DNA of 32,285 bases, from positions 1-32,285 of the forward strand of contig CAXSEF010000030.1 of the NCBI GenBank assembly GCA_964236535.1, written 5' to 3'. The notes beneath the pieces are model-generated. The model made no database searches, was not told the origin of the DNA, and worked only from the letters and a program-made list of their open reading frames with translations. Source of the DNA: CAXSEF01 sp964236535. Lineage in GTDB: Bacteria; Pseudomonadota; Alphaproteobacteria; Acetobacterales; Acetobacteraceae. How positions within the stretch are numbered: position 1 is the stretch's first letter; every line of letters begins with the position of its first letter. Positions 22,486-30,214 of the stretch are shown here, piece after piece. The translations under genes and the position numbers were made by a program.

Positions 22486-23291
22486 GCACCACGCGGTTCC
22501 GCCTGCGCGAAGCGCCGACCCGCCGCCTCGACCTGAGGGCCCTCACCCCGACCCGCCTGGCCGGCCTGGACGAGGCCGCCATCGGCCGGCTCCCGCTCGC
22601 CGGCGGCCGGGACGCGCCCAGCATCGGCGACATCTTCGTGCTCGCCCAGGGTGAACCCGACTGCGTGGTGATCGAGGGCGGCTCGTTCCTGCTCGACCAT
22701 GTGGGCTCCGGCCTCGACTCCGGTTCGTTGCTGCTCGAAGGCGACGCCGGCGACCACGCGGGCCGGCTCATGACCGGCGGGCGGCTGGTGCTGCGCGGCT
22801 CGACCGGGCGGCTCGCCGCGTCCGGGCTGCGCGGCGGCAGCGTCGAGATCACGGGCGACGCCGGCGACCAGCTCTGCGGCGCCGCGCCCGGCGAGCGCAA
22901 CGGCATGGATGGCGGCACCGTGGTCGTACGCGGCAGCGCGGGCGCAGAGGCCGCAGGGCGCCTGCGCCGCGGCACCGTGGTCATCGAGGGCGGCGTCGGC
23001 CCCGATGCCGCCAGCAGGATGATTGCCGGCACCCTCGTCGTGTGCGGCATCGGCGGTCCGGGCCTCGGCACCCTGCTGCGCCGCGGCAGCGTCGTGCTCG
23101 GCCATGCGGCTGCGGCACCCGCCGGCTTCATGCCCACCGGCCGCACCCCGGGCGTGTTCGCGGCCTTGCTCGGCGCCGCCCTGCTCCCGCTCAGCGAGTC
23201 CGCCGCCGCCGTCGCCTCGCGCGCCGTCAGTCGCTGGCTCGGCGACCAGGCGAGCCTCGGCCTTGGCGAGCTGCTGATGCCCGACACCTGA
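22482..23291 (+). CDS. fhcC: Formyltransferase/hydrolase complex subunit C
   Basis: A 269-residue homologue of FwdC/FmdC with the right-handed beta-helix made of repeated G-x-x-x-G-x-[IVL] turns (for example GDAGDHAGRLMTGGRLVLRG, GGSVEITGDAGDQLCGAAPG). The block GAAPGERNGMDGGTVVVRG is typical. FhcC is thought to hold the Fhc complex together. Translation starts at GTG 22482, overlapping the fhcD stop by 4 nt; the longer frame upstream is inside fhcD. It closes the fhc operon; the next gene starts 68 nt downstream with its own strong ribosome site. Confidence 0.95.
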   Translation: MSTTRFRLREAPTRRLDLRALTPTRLAGLDEAAIGRLPLAGGRDAPSIGDIFVLAQGEPDCVVIEGGSFLLDHVGSGLDSGSLLLEGDAGDHAGRLMTGGRLVLRGSTGRLAASGLRGGSVEITGDAGDQLCGAAPGERNGMDGGTVVVRGSAGAEAAGRLRRGTVVIEGGVGPDAASRMIAGTLVVCGIGGPGLGTLLRRGSVVLGHAAAAPAGFMPTGRTPGVFAALLGAALLPLSESAAAVASRAVSRWLGDQASLGLGELLMPDT

Positions 23292-23359
23292 GCCTCTCCG
23301 GCACCGCGTCCGCTTGGCCTCCCCGCAACCACCGCCATACCTGAACAGGGGGAACACAG

Positions 23360-23584
23360 ATGGACATGGTCGACCTGATCGTCGTCGTGTGCTCGCTCAC
23401 GGCCGGCAATGCCTGTCAGGAGCAGCACATGTTCTTCGAGTCGCACGGCTCGCTCGCGCAGTGCATGGTCGAGGCGCAACCCTACCTCGCGCGCTGGATT
23501 GGCGACCACCCGGACGTCTCGATCAAGAACTGGCGCTGCGCCTGGCCGGACAGCGAGCCCCGGACCGGCGACAAAAAGAGCTGA
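23360..23584 (+). CDS. Small conserved-looking protein with four cysteines
   Basis: A 74-residue protein of unknown function. It has a short hydrophobic start (MVDLIVVVCSL), then NACQEQHMFFE, LAQCMVEAQPYLARWIGDHP and IKNWRCAW. Its four cysteines (about 11, 19, 35 and 59), with an acidic/Trp-rich end, resemble small uncharacterised proteins that are frequent in alphaproteobacteria. The ribosome site CAGGGGGAAC in front of the ATG is one of the strongest in the window, which supports that it is real. The hydrophobic start is too short for a sure signal peptide. Possible roles (metal or redox) are open. Confidence 0.7.
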   Translation: MDMVDLIVVVCSLTAGNACQEQHMFFESHGSLAQCMVEAQPYLARWIGDHPDVSIKNWRCAWPDSEPRTGDKKS

Positions 23585-23614
23585 GTGCGCCGCCACCACC
23601 CCGGACCGGTTGCG

Positions 23615-23643
23615 TTGACAAGGCGGATCGGGCCGGAAACAGT
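23615..23643 (+). promoter_or_regulatory. Weak candidate sigma-70 promoter for the cytochrome c gene
   Basis: A perfect TTGACA (23615-23620) lies 90 nt upstream of the cytochrome start. At 17-18 nt spacing only a poor -10 (AAACAG or AACAGT) is present, so this is a candidate only. Confidence 0.3.
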
Positions 23644-23696
23644 CGCGACCTGCATCGACGATGCATGGATGACCAAGAAACGTGGGCCGCAAGGCC

Positions 23697-23704
23697 AAGG
23701 GAGG
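23697..23704 (+). promoter_or_regulatory. Ribosome binding site that decides the cytochrome c start
   Basis: AAGGGAGG ends 5 nt before TTG 23710, whereas ATG 23665 in the same frame has no such site. The signal peptide begins exactly at the TTG, which supports this start. Confidence 0.75.
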
Positions 23705-23709
23705 TTCTG

Positions 23710-24210
23710 TTGAGACGTTCAGCAACGATCGGGGCGGCGCTGGCCGTGACCCTGTGCTTCGCGACCACCCCCGCCTTCACCTCCGCCCATGCCGATGAGC
23801 AGAGCGCCGCCGCGACGCCTGATGCGACATCCCCGACCGCTGGCGCTGAGGCCACGCCTGCTGCGGCCGTCGGAGCCTCGGTCGGCGACGCGGCCGCCGG
23901 CGAGAAGACCTTCGCGGTCTGCAAGGCCTGTCACCAGATCGGGCCGAACGCGCACAACGCCGTCGGCCCGGTACTCAGCGGCGTCGTCGGCCGCAAGGCA
24001 GGCACCTACCCGGGATACAGCTACTCCGAGGCCAACAAGAATTCCGGCCTGACCTGGGATGTGGCCACTCTGCAGAAGTATCTTGCCGGTCCGCAGAAGC
24101 TCGTCCCCGGCACCAAGATGATCTACCCCGGCTTTCCCAACAATCCGGAGAAGTCGAACAACGTGATTGCTTACCTCGCCCAGTTCAACGCGGACGGCTC
24201 CAAGAAGTAG
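23710..24210 (+). CDS. Secreted class I c-type cytochrome (mitochondrial/c2 type)
   Basis: A 166-residue periplasmic electron carrier. It opens with a signal peptide (two arginines, a hydrophobic core GAALAVTLCFATTPAF and a likely cleavage after SAHA), followed by an Ala/Thr/Pro-rich linker (to about 56) and one haem domain. The haem is bound by CKACH (71-75), and Met137 in TKMIYPG is the likely sixth ligand; GPVLSGVVGRKAGTYPGYSYS is typical of the mitochondrial-like cytochrome c group. It starts at TTG. It follows the fhc operon and may accept electrons from a periplasmic dehydrogenase, but no methanol dehydrogenase is in the window, so the link to C1 oxidation is only contextual. Confidence 0.92.
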   Translation: MRRSATIGAALAVTLCFATTPAFTSAHADEQSAAATPDATSPTAGAEATPAAAVGASVGDAAAGEKTFAVCKACHQIGPNAHNAVGPVLSGVVGRKAGTYPGYSYSEANKNSGLTWDVATLQKYLAGPQKLVPGTKMIYPGFPNNPEKSNNVIAYLAQFNADGSKK

Positions 24211-24374
24211 CCAGGTCTTTGTACCGCCCGCCCTCGTCGGCGACACGGGTGGCAGGTCGGACCCGGCTCGGCCCGCACCTGCCAGTGGCGGGGCACCTTC
24301 AGAGCCCACTCCTCGGGGGCACGCTCGCAACACCGAGCCCTCGAGTATGAGCCGAGGGACGGCGCCGTCAGCGG

Positions 24375-24407
24375 GGCCGGACCACGGGAAGGCCCGGCCT
24401 TTCTCCT
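24375..24407 (+). terminator. Possible terminator between cytochrome c gene and serS
   Basis: GGCCGG (24375-24380) and CCGGCC (24394-24399) form a short stem followed by TTTCTCCT. It would end transcription of the cytochrome gene before the convergent serS. Weak stem and broken T-run. Confidence 0.35.
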
Positions 24408-25665
24408 AGCGCGACACCAGGTCCATGCCCCCAAGATAGGGCCGCAGACGTTCGGGTACCCCGATCGACCCGTCCACCCGCTGGTGTGTCTCCATGACCG
24501 CGATCAGCGCCCGCCCGACCGCCACCCCCGACCCGTTCAACGTGTGCACGAAGCCCAGCTTGCCGTCCGCCGCCCGGAACCGCGCTCCCATTCGTCGCGC
24601 CTGGAACGCCCGCGTGTTCGAGCACGAGCTGATCTCTCGCCATGCCGCCTGCCCGGGCAGCCACACCTCGAGATCGTGCGTCCGCGCCGCCCCGAACCCG
24701 GTATCGCCCGAGCACAGCAGCACCCGCCGCCAGGTCAGCCCGAGTGCCTCGAGAACCGCCTCGGCACACGCGGTCATCCGCTCGTGCTCGGCATCGCTCT
24801 GCCCCGGGTGGGCGATGGTGACCAGTTCGCACTTGCGGAACTGGTGCTGGCGCAGCATGCCGCGGGTATCGCGCCCCGCCGAGCCCGCCTCGGAACGGAA
24901 GCACTCCGACAGCGCAACCAGCCGCTGCGGCAGCTGCGGCTCCGCGATCACCTCGCCCGCCGAGAGGTTGGTGAGCGATACCTCCGCAGTCGGGATCAGC
25001 CAGCGGTCGTCGGTGGTGCGGAACGCCTCCTCGGCGAACTTGGGCAGCTGGTTGGTGCCGAACATCGCCGCACTGTTGACCAGCAACGGCACCGAAACCT
25101 CCTCGTGCCCGTGCACCTGGGTGTGCAGGTCGAGCATGAACTGGCCGAGCGCCCGTTCCAGCCGCGCAAGAGCGCCGCGCAGCACCACGAAACGCGCACC
25201 GGCGATCTTCGCCGCCCGCTCGAAATCCATCATCCCGAGCGCCTCGCCCAACTCGAAATGCTGCCGCGCCGGGAAGCCGAGCGGCACGGGTTCACCGGAC
25301 TGGCACAGCACGACGTTCGCGGATTCGTCCGCCCCGTCCGGCACCGCGTCGTCGAGCACGTTGGGCAGCCCCGACAGCAGAGCCGCAAGCTCCGCGTCCT
25401 GCTGTGCCGCTTCCTCGGCCGGCTCGTCGCGCAGCCCGACCGCCTCCGCCTCCAGCGCTGCGCTATCGAGCCCGCGCGCCCGCGCCGCGCCGATCTCGCG
25501 CGACAGCGCCTTGCGCCGCGCCTGACGCGCTTCCGCCGAGGCGATTGACGCGCGCCGTCCGGCGTCGAGCCGCAGGAGCGCCTCGCTCTGCGGCGGCAGA
25601 CCTCGGCGGGCCATCGCTGCGTCGAACCCGTCCGGATCGGCACGGATCGCCCGTATGTCGTGCAT
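24406..25665 (-). CDS. serS: Seryl-tRNA synthetase
   Basis: A class II synthetase of 419 residues. The N-terminal arm is a long Ala/Arg/Glu-rich coiled coil (about 30-100). The catalytic core shows PTAEVSLTNL (serine site), motif 2 ECFRSEAGSAGRDTRGMLRQ and the C-terminal motif 3 GSGVAVGRALIAVMET. ATG 25665 overlaps the tatC stop by one base (TGATG), so the two genes are coupled. The order tatB, tatC, serS is widespread in alphaproteobacteria. Confidence 0.97.
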   Translation of the reverse strand: MHDIRAIRADPDGFDAAMARRGLPPQSEALLRLDAGRRASIASAEARQARRKALSREIGAARARGLDSAALEAEAVGLRDEPAEEAAQQDAELAALLSGLPNVLDDAVPDGADESANVVLCQSGEPVPLGFPARQHFELGEALGMMDFERAAKIAGARFVVLRGALARLERALGQFMLDLHTQVHGHEEVSVPLLVNSAAMFGTNQLPKFAEEAFRTTDDRWLIPTAEVSLTNLSAGEVIAEPQLPQRLVALSECFRSEAGSAGRDTRGMLRQHQFRKCELVTIAHPGQSDAEHERMTACAEAVLEALGLTWRRVLLCSGDTGFGAARTHDLEVWLPGQAAWREISSCSNTRAFQARRMGARFRAADGKLGFVHTLNGSGVAVGRALIAVMETHQRVDGSIGVPERLRPYLGGMDLVSR

Positions 25666-26450
25666 CAGCTGGCCACCACCGGTTTCTTCTCCACCAGCCG
25701 CGCCGTAAAGATCGACACCTCGTAGAGCAGGATCAGCGGCACCGCGAGCCCGGTCTGGGTGATGATGTCGGGTGGCGTCAGGATCGCCGCCGCCACGAAG
25801 CAGCCGACATAGGCGTAGCGGCGATACTTCTTCAGTCCCGCCGAGCTGACGATGCCCACCTTGGCGCACAGCGTCAGCGCCACCGGAAGCTGGAAGGCCA
25901 CACCGAACGCGAAGATCAGCTTCATCACCAGCGACAGGTACTCGCTGACTTTCGCCTGCAGCTGGATCTGCAGGCCGTCCGCGCCGCCCGTGGTCTCGAA
26001 CGACAGGAAGAACCTCCACGCGACCGGGAACACGAAATAATACGCAAGCGACGCTCCGAGCACGAACAGCACGGGCGTGGCCACCAGGAACGGTGCGAAC
26101 GCCCGCTTCTCGCTGCGATACAGACCCGGCGCGATGAACATCCAGAGCTGCGCCGCGATCACGGGGAAGGACAGGAACGCGGCAGCGAAGAACCCCACCG
26201 TGATGTAGGTGAAGAACGCCTCGTACAGCGCCGTGTAGATGAGGTGCGGCTGCTCGTTCTTCTGCCGCATGATCTCGGCCAGCGGCTGGGCCAGGAACAG
26301 GTAGATCTGCCCGGAGAAGTGGTAGCAGACCGCGAAGCACAGCAGGAAGGCGACCATCGACCACAGCAGCCGCTTGCGCAGCTCCACCAGATGCTCCAGC
26401 AGCGGCATCGGCCGGTCGTTGATGGTGTCGGTCTGGGCGGGGTCGGCCAA
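25665..26450 (-). CDS. tatC: Sec-independent protein translocase TatC
   Basis: The 261-residue core receptor of the twin-arginine export system, in the inner membrane. It has six hydrophobic segments and the family signatures MPLLEHLVELRKRLL (about 15-29), FAAAFLSFPVIAAQLWMFIAPGL and FAFGVAFQLPVALTL, with the second-to-last loop GLKKYRRYAYVGCFVAAAILTPPD (in part). Translation appears to start at TTG 26450, preceded by AGGA at a suitable distance; an internal ATG at 26408 would remove the first 14 residues but keep the core. Confidence 0.96.
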   Translation of the reverse strand: MADPAQTDTINDRPMPLLEHLVELRKRLLWSMVAFLLCFAVCYHFSGQIYLFLAQPLAEIMRQKNEQPHLIYTALYEAFFTYITVGFFAAAFLSFPVIAAQLWMFIAPGLYRSEKRAFAPFLVATPVLFVLGASLAYYFVFPVAWRFFLSFETTGGADGLQIQLQAKVSEYLSLVMKLIFAFGVAFQLPVALTLCAKVGIVSSAGLKKYRRYAYVGCFVAAAILTPPDIITQTGLAVPLILLYEVSIFTARLVEKKPVVAS

Positions 26451-26572
26451 GATGCGTCCTGCGCTGCGAAGGGGAGGGCGCGCCAGGCTGCATGCCCTGG
26501 CGCCGGAGCAGGCCGCCCGGAGTCTTACGCCCGGGCCGCGCTCGCACTAGACAATCCGCGAGCGGAACCGCC

Positions 26573-27175
26573 TCATGCCGCGGGCGCGTCCAGATCCGCA
26601 CCTGCCTTGTCCACCGGCAGCGGGAGATACGAGACGCCCGGCGGCATCACCGCCCCCGGCGGGATGAAGCTGGGCGCCGCTGCCGCGATGGGAACAGGCT
26701 TCGGCGGCACGGTCGCGGGCGGCAGGAACGACGGCGGCGGCACCGCCTGCAGCGACGCCGGAACAGGCCGTGGCGTGCCGATGCTGTTCTCCCCCACCCC
26801 GTCCTGCGTCGCCCCGACCTCCCCCGTGGCCCCGACCTCCGCCACCACCACCAGCGCCGCCGCGACGGGTGCCGCACCCGGCTTCAGCGGGTCTTCGGTC
26901 AGCGCCCGGCGCAGGCTTCCGTCGCGGTCGACGCTGCGGGTGATCTTGTCGCGCAGGTTCATCCCGCGCAGGTCGTTGAACTGGTCACGCACCTCGTGAA
27001 GGTTGGCCTCGCGGACCATCTCGTCGACATGGGTCTGGAATTCGCCCGCCATGCGCCGGCCCTTCTTCACCAGATCTGCCATGGTCTTGATCGCGACCGG
27101 CATGTCCTTGGGCCCGATCGCGACCAGGGCGACAATGCCGATCAGCGCGATCTCGGACCAGGCGAAGTCGAACAT
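26573..27175 (-). CDS. tatB: Sec-independent protein translocase TatB
   Basis: A 200-residue membrane protein. The N-terminal MFDFAWSEIALIGIVALVAIGPKDMP has the single membrane span followed by the hinge GPK and an amphipathic helix (VAIKTMADLVKKGRRMAGEF), as in TatB. The conserved Glu8 lies in the span. The C-terminal half is Pro/Ala/Val-rich and likely disordered. ATG 27175 is preceded by GGGAGAG. tatC follows after 122 nt. No tatA is present beside it, although tatA precedes tatB in many relatives. Confidence 0.93.
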   Translation of the reverse strand: MFDFAWSEIALIGIVALVAIGPKDMPVAIKTMADLVKKGRRMAGEFQTHVDEMVREANLHEVRDQFNDLRGMNLRDKITRSVDRDGSLRRALTEDPLKPGAAPVAAALVVVAEVGATGEVGATQDGVGENSIGTPRPVPASLQAVPPPSFLPPATVPPKPVPIAAAAPSFIPPGAVMPPGVSYLPLPVDKAGADLDAPAA

Positions 27176-27248
27176 GGCGGCGTGGTCTCTCCCGGCGCGC
27201 CCGAGCCCGGCGCAGCCCGGCACAGATGGGGTCGCGGACAAGGTGTGG

Positions 27249-27396
27249 TCAAGGCTGCGCAGCGCAGAGGGAAGACCAGAAGCTTCGCCTCCGGACCCCG
27301 CTCAAGGCAGACCTCGAAAATCCGCGTGTTCAGTAGATGGTTCCCAAGGCCCCGGTCTTTGGTGGACGTCTGGGCATACCCCAGCCTTGCCTGCCG
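27249..27396 (-). repeat. Dispersed multi-hairpin element, copy 7, inverted
   Basis: Read on the minus strand it starts GGCAGGCAAGGCTGGGGT, includes CTTGAGCGGGGTCCGGAGGC and ends near GCGCAGCCTTG. It is more diverged than copies 2 and 6. It fills most of the 235-bp gap between the site-2 protease stop and the tatB start. Confidence 0.75.
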
Positions 27397-27410
27397 TCTT
27401 CCGCGTCCGC

Positions 27411-28133
27411 CTACTCCTGCCCTGGGTAGCCTGCCAGCCGCATCACCAGCGAGAACGCCGGCTCCAGCACCACGCCCAGCAGCCCGCGGACCGGGTCGAA
27501 CGCGATTCCCGACTGCCGCAGCACGGCGGGCAGCAGGAACATCACGATGAGCACCACGACGATCCCTGCCCGCTCCAGCCGCGCCCACACCCGCGCCCCT
27601 GCCTCCGGCAGCAGCCCCACCACGATCCGCCCGCCGTCGAGCGGCGGCACCGGCAGCAGGTTGAACAGCCCGAGTACCAGGTTGTACAGGATGAAGTTGC
27701 GTGCCAGCGTACCCACCAGGTCAGCCGCCCAGGGCGCCATGTCGGGCACCACGTGAAACGATACCGCCGTCAGCCAGGCGAGGCCGAAGTTCATTGCCGG
27801 CCCCGCCGCCGCCACCAGCATCATCAGCCGTCGCGCGTCGGCATATCGCCCGAGCCGCAGTCGCCACGCCGCTACCGGCACCGGTCGCGCCCAGCCGAAC
27901 ATGAACTCGACCCGGCCGATCGTCGCCAGCTGGCCCGCCAGCAGCATCCCTGGCAGCAGCAGCGTGCCCACGCGGTCGACGTGCCGCCAGGGCTTGAGCG
28001 ACAGGCGCCCCGCCACCCGTGCCGTGTCATCCCCAAGCGCCAGCGCCGCCCAGCCATGCGCCAGCTCGTGCAGCACGATCGCCACCACCGCCGGCACCGC
28101 CGCCAGCAGAAGCTGCACCACGAACCCGCTCAT
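27411..28133 (-). CDS. Site-2 protease family (M50) intramembrane metalloprotease
   Basis: A 240-residue polytopic membrane protein. Zinc is bound by HELAH (22-26), and the second conserved segment NLLPVPPLDGGRI (158-170) supplies the aspartate ligand. This is the short M50 form without a PDZ domain. Such proteins release membrane-bound factors in stress or envelope signalling, but the substrate here is unknown. The ATG overlaps the nagZ stop by ATGA. Its place between nagZ and tatB is where relatives often carry scpA and scpB. Confidence 0.93.
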   Translation of the reverse strand: MSGFVVQLLLAAVPAVVAIVLHELAHGWAALALGDDTARVAGRLSLKPWRHVDRVGTLLLPGMLLAGQLATIGRVEFMFGWARPVPVAAWRLRLGRYADARRLMMLVAAAGPAMNFGLAWLTAVSFHVVPDMAPWAADLVGTLARNFILYNLVLGLFNLLPVPPLDGGRIVVGLLPEAGARVWARLERAGIVVVLIVMFLLPAVLRQSGIAFDPVRGLLGVVLEPAFSLVMRLAGYPGQE

Positions 28134-29107
28134 CCCAGCAGCGCCTCCCGTTCGCCGGCCAGCGCCATCACGTCGAGCGGCCGCCGCGCCGCCGCCGCCA
28201 TCGCCCGCGCCGCGTGCATCCGCCCCCGCGCCGCCTCGCCCAGCACCGGGCACGCCCGCAGCACCGACGCCGTGTCGCCCAGTACCCCGCTGCAGTGCAG
28301 CGCCACGTCGCACCCCGCCGCCAGCGCTGCCGCCGCCAGCTCGCCCGGCCCGCCGAACCCCGCCACCGCCCCCATCGCGAGGTCGTCCGACACCAGCACG
28401 CCCCGCAACCCAAGCCGACCGCGCAGCACGCCTCCCACGATCTCCGCCGACAGCGTCGCGGGCAACCCGCCGCCATAACGCACATGCGCCGTCATCATCC
28501 AAGGCAGCCCCGCATTGCGCGCGAACGGGACCAGGTCGTCCTCGTCCACGGCTGCCAGATCCGGCAGCGCCAGATGGCTGTCCGCCCGCGCCCGCCCATG
28601 CCCCGGCGCATGCTTGCCAACCGGCTGCACGCCGGCCGCCAGCAGCCCGTCCGCCATCGCCATCCCCAGCACCGCCACCCGCTCCGGTTCGGCCGAGAAC
28701 GCCCGGTCGCCGATCACCGCGTTCGCCCCCGCCACAAGCAGGTCCAGCACCGGCGCGCACACCACGTCGAAACCCGCGTCGGCGCACTCCGCGCCGATCA
28801 GCGCCCCGGTGAGCCACGCCGCCCGCTCCGCAACACCCGGCGGGAGCGCACCCACCAGCCCAGCCGCCGGCTGCGCCCGCCAGTGTGGCGGCCGCAGCCG
28901 CGCGACCCGCCCGCCCTCCTGATCCACCGCCAGCACTGCGGCCGCCGGCAGCACTTCCCGCAGCGCGGCCACGAGCGCATGCAGCTGCGCCGGCCCCGCC
29001 ACGTTGCGCCCGAACAGCATCACCCCGGACGGGGGGTGGGTGCGCAGCAGCGCCGCCTCTGCCCCTGCCAGTTCCTGGCCAGCGATGCCGACGATCGCGC
29101 CGATCAC
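28130..29107 (-). CDS. nagZ: Beta-N-acetylhexosaminidase, glycoside hydrolase family 3
   Basis: Removes N-acetylglucosamine from anhydromuropeptides in cytoplasmic cell-wall recycling. The 325-residue single-domain protein has DQEGGRV (62-68), the signature KHAPGHG (165-171, catalytic His170) and the nucleophile loop SDDLAMGAV (240-248). All NagZ key residues are present. Translation starts at GTG 29107; no clear ribosome site is visible, with a dispersed element starting about 16 nt upstream. Confidence 0.94.
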   Translation of the reverse strand: MIGAIVGIAGQELAGAEAALLRTHPPSGVMLFGRNVAGPAQLHALVAALREVLPAAAVLAVDQEGGRVARLRPPHWRAQPAAGLVGALPPGVAERAAWLTGALIGAECADAGFDVVCAPVLDLLVAGANAVIGDRAFSAEPERVAVLGMAMADGLLAAGVQPVGKHAPGHGRARADSHLALPDLAAVDEDDLVPFARNAGLPWMMTAHVRYGGGLPATLSAEIVGGVLRGRLGLRGVLVSDDLAMGAVAGFGGPGELAAAALAAGCDVALHCSGVLGDTASVLRACPVLGEAARGRMHAARAMAAAARRPLDVMALAGEREALLG

Positions 29108-29123
29108 GCCAGCGGCTCGGCTG

Positions 29124-29260
29124 TCAGAAAGCGAGGCTGGGCTCTGCCCGGACCCGCCAGAGGCAGGAGGCCTTTGCGGATCTTTCTCCTAAGCACGGGG
29201 ATTCTCGTGGCTTGGCCTCGAGCGGCGTCCAGAGGAAGAACCTCTGGCCCTCCGTCGCCC
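29124..29260 (+). repeat. Dispersed multi-hairpin element, copy 8, between the SPOR gene and nagZ
   Basis: Starts with GAGGCTGGGCTCTGCCCGG, then CCGCCAGAGGCAGGAGGCC, GGGGATTCTCGTGGC, and the hairpin CCAGAGGAAGAACCTCTGG. It occupies almost the whole gap between the SPOR gene stop (29275) and the nagZ start (29107). Confidence 0.85.
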
Positions 29261-29274
29261 AGCCGCCACCCGCA

Positions 29275-30213
29275 TCAGAACGCCGCGATCGAGCATCCCG
29301 CACCTTTGGCCCGGACGCGCACGCAAAACTCCGCCGCTTGCGCCATGTCGGCGAACCCGCCGGTGCGAACCCGCCACACCGCCCGGCCGTCGACGTCGGC
29401 ACGGCGCACCTCTGCGCTCCGACCCCCCAGCAGATCAGGCATCGCGCGCTGCAGCCGCTGCCACTCCACCCGGGCCGCCTGCTCTGACTCCATCGCCGCC
29501 AGCTGCACCGCAGCACCGCCCGCCCGCGCCGCCGCACTCGCTGCGGCTCCGACGCCTTCCGGGCGCACAGCAACCCGCGGCGTCCTCCCGGCCCCAGCTT
29601 CAGCCCGTGCTGCCGGCGCCGGCTCCTGCCCTGCCTCACCCGTTCCCGGCCCATCCGTCAGCGGCATCGCACCGCCGGACACGTCCTGATCCTGCCCGTG
29701 CGCTCCGTCGGCCGCAGCACCCGCCGGCACGCCACCCGGTCCCGCACCGGGCGCGGCCCCGACCGCCGGGCCACCCGCGCCCCCCGCTGCCTCGATCTGC
29801 GCTCGCAGAGCTTGCGGCTGCGGCACCTCGGGTGGCGGCGCCAGCTGCTCCGCTCCTTCCGCAGCTGTCTCCACGCCGTTCGCCAGCTGCATGCCGCCCG
29901 GGTTGTCTGGCCTGACCCGCAGCGGCCCCGCCGGCGCCTCGATCAGCGGCACGTCCTGGTGCCGCCGCCCCAGCATCGACCAGCCACCTACCAGCACCAC
30001 GCCCAACAAAGCGATTGCCCCCGCCCCCTTGAGCATCCGCACCAGCGCCGGGTCCACCCCGCCCGGCCGCGTCCGCCACCCGGCCGGCTCCCGCCCGGGC
30101 ACCCCCCACTGCGTCCCAGGCAGCTCGTCCCCACGCAACTCCTGCGCGGCCTGCTCCCCAGGCAGCTCCCCGCCGATTTCGCGAGAGTCCCGGCCCGGAT
30201 CGTGATCTTCCAA
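29275..30213 (-). CDS. SPOR-domain membrane-anchored protein
   Basis: A 312-residue protein with a charged N-terminus, one membrane span (GAGAIALLGVVLVGGWSML, about 63-81), a long Pro/Ala/Gly-rich periplasmic linker and a C-terminal SPOR domain (AAVQLAAMESEQAARVEWQ...WRVRTGGFADMAQAAEFC). SPOR domains bind denuded peptidoglycan at the septum, so a role in division or wall remodelling is likely, in agreement with nagZ next door. It starts at TTG 30213, one base after the argS stop, with GAGGAG upstream inside argS. Alphaproteobacterial argS is very often followed by this type of gene. Confidence 0.9.
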   Translation of the reverse strand: MEDHDPGRDSREIGGELPGEQAAQELRGDELPGTQWGVPGREPAGWRTRPGGVDPALVRMLKGAGAIALLGVVLVGGWSMLGRRHQDVPLIEAPAGPLRVRPDNPGGMQLANGVETAAEGAEQLAPPPEVPQPQALRAQIEAAGGAGGPAVGAAPGAGPGGVPAGAAADGAHGQDQDVSGGAMPLTDGPGTGEAGQEPAPAARAEAGAGRTPRVAVRPEGVGAAASAAARAGGAAVQLAAMESEQAARVEWQRLQRAMPDLLGGRSAEVRRADVDGRAVWRVRTGGFADMAQAAEFCVRVRAKGAGCSIAAF

Positions 30214-30214
30214 C

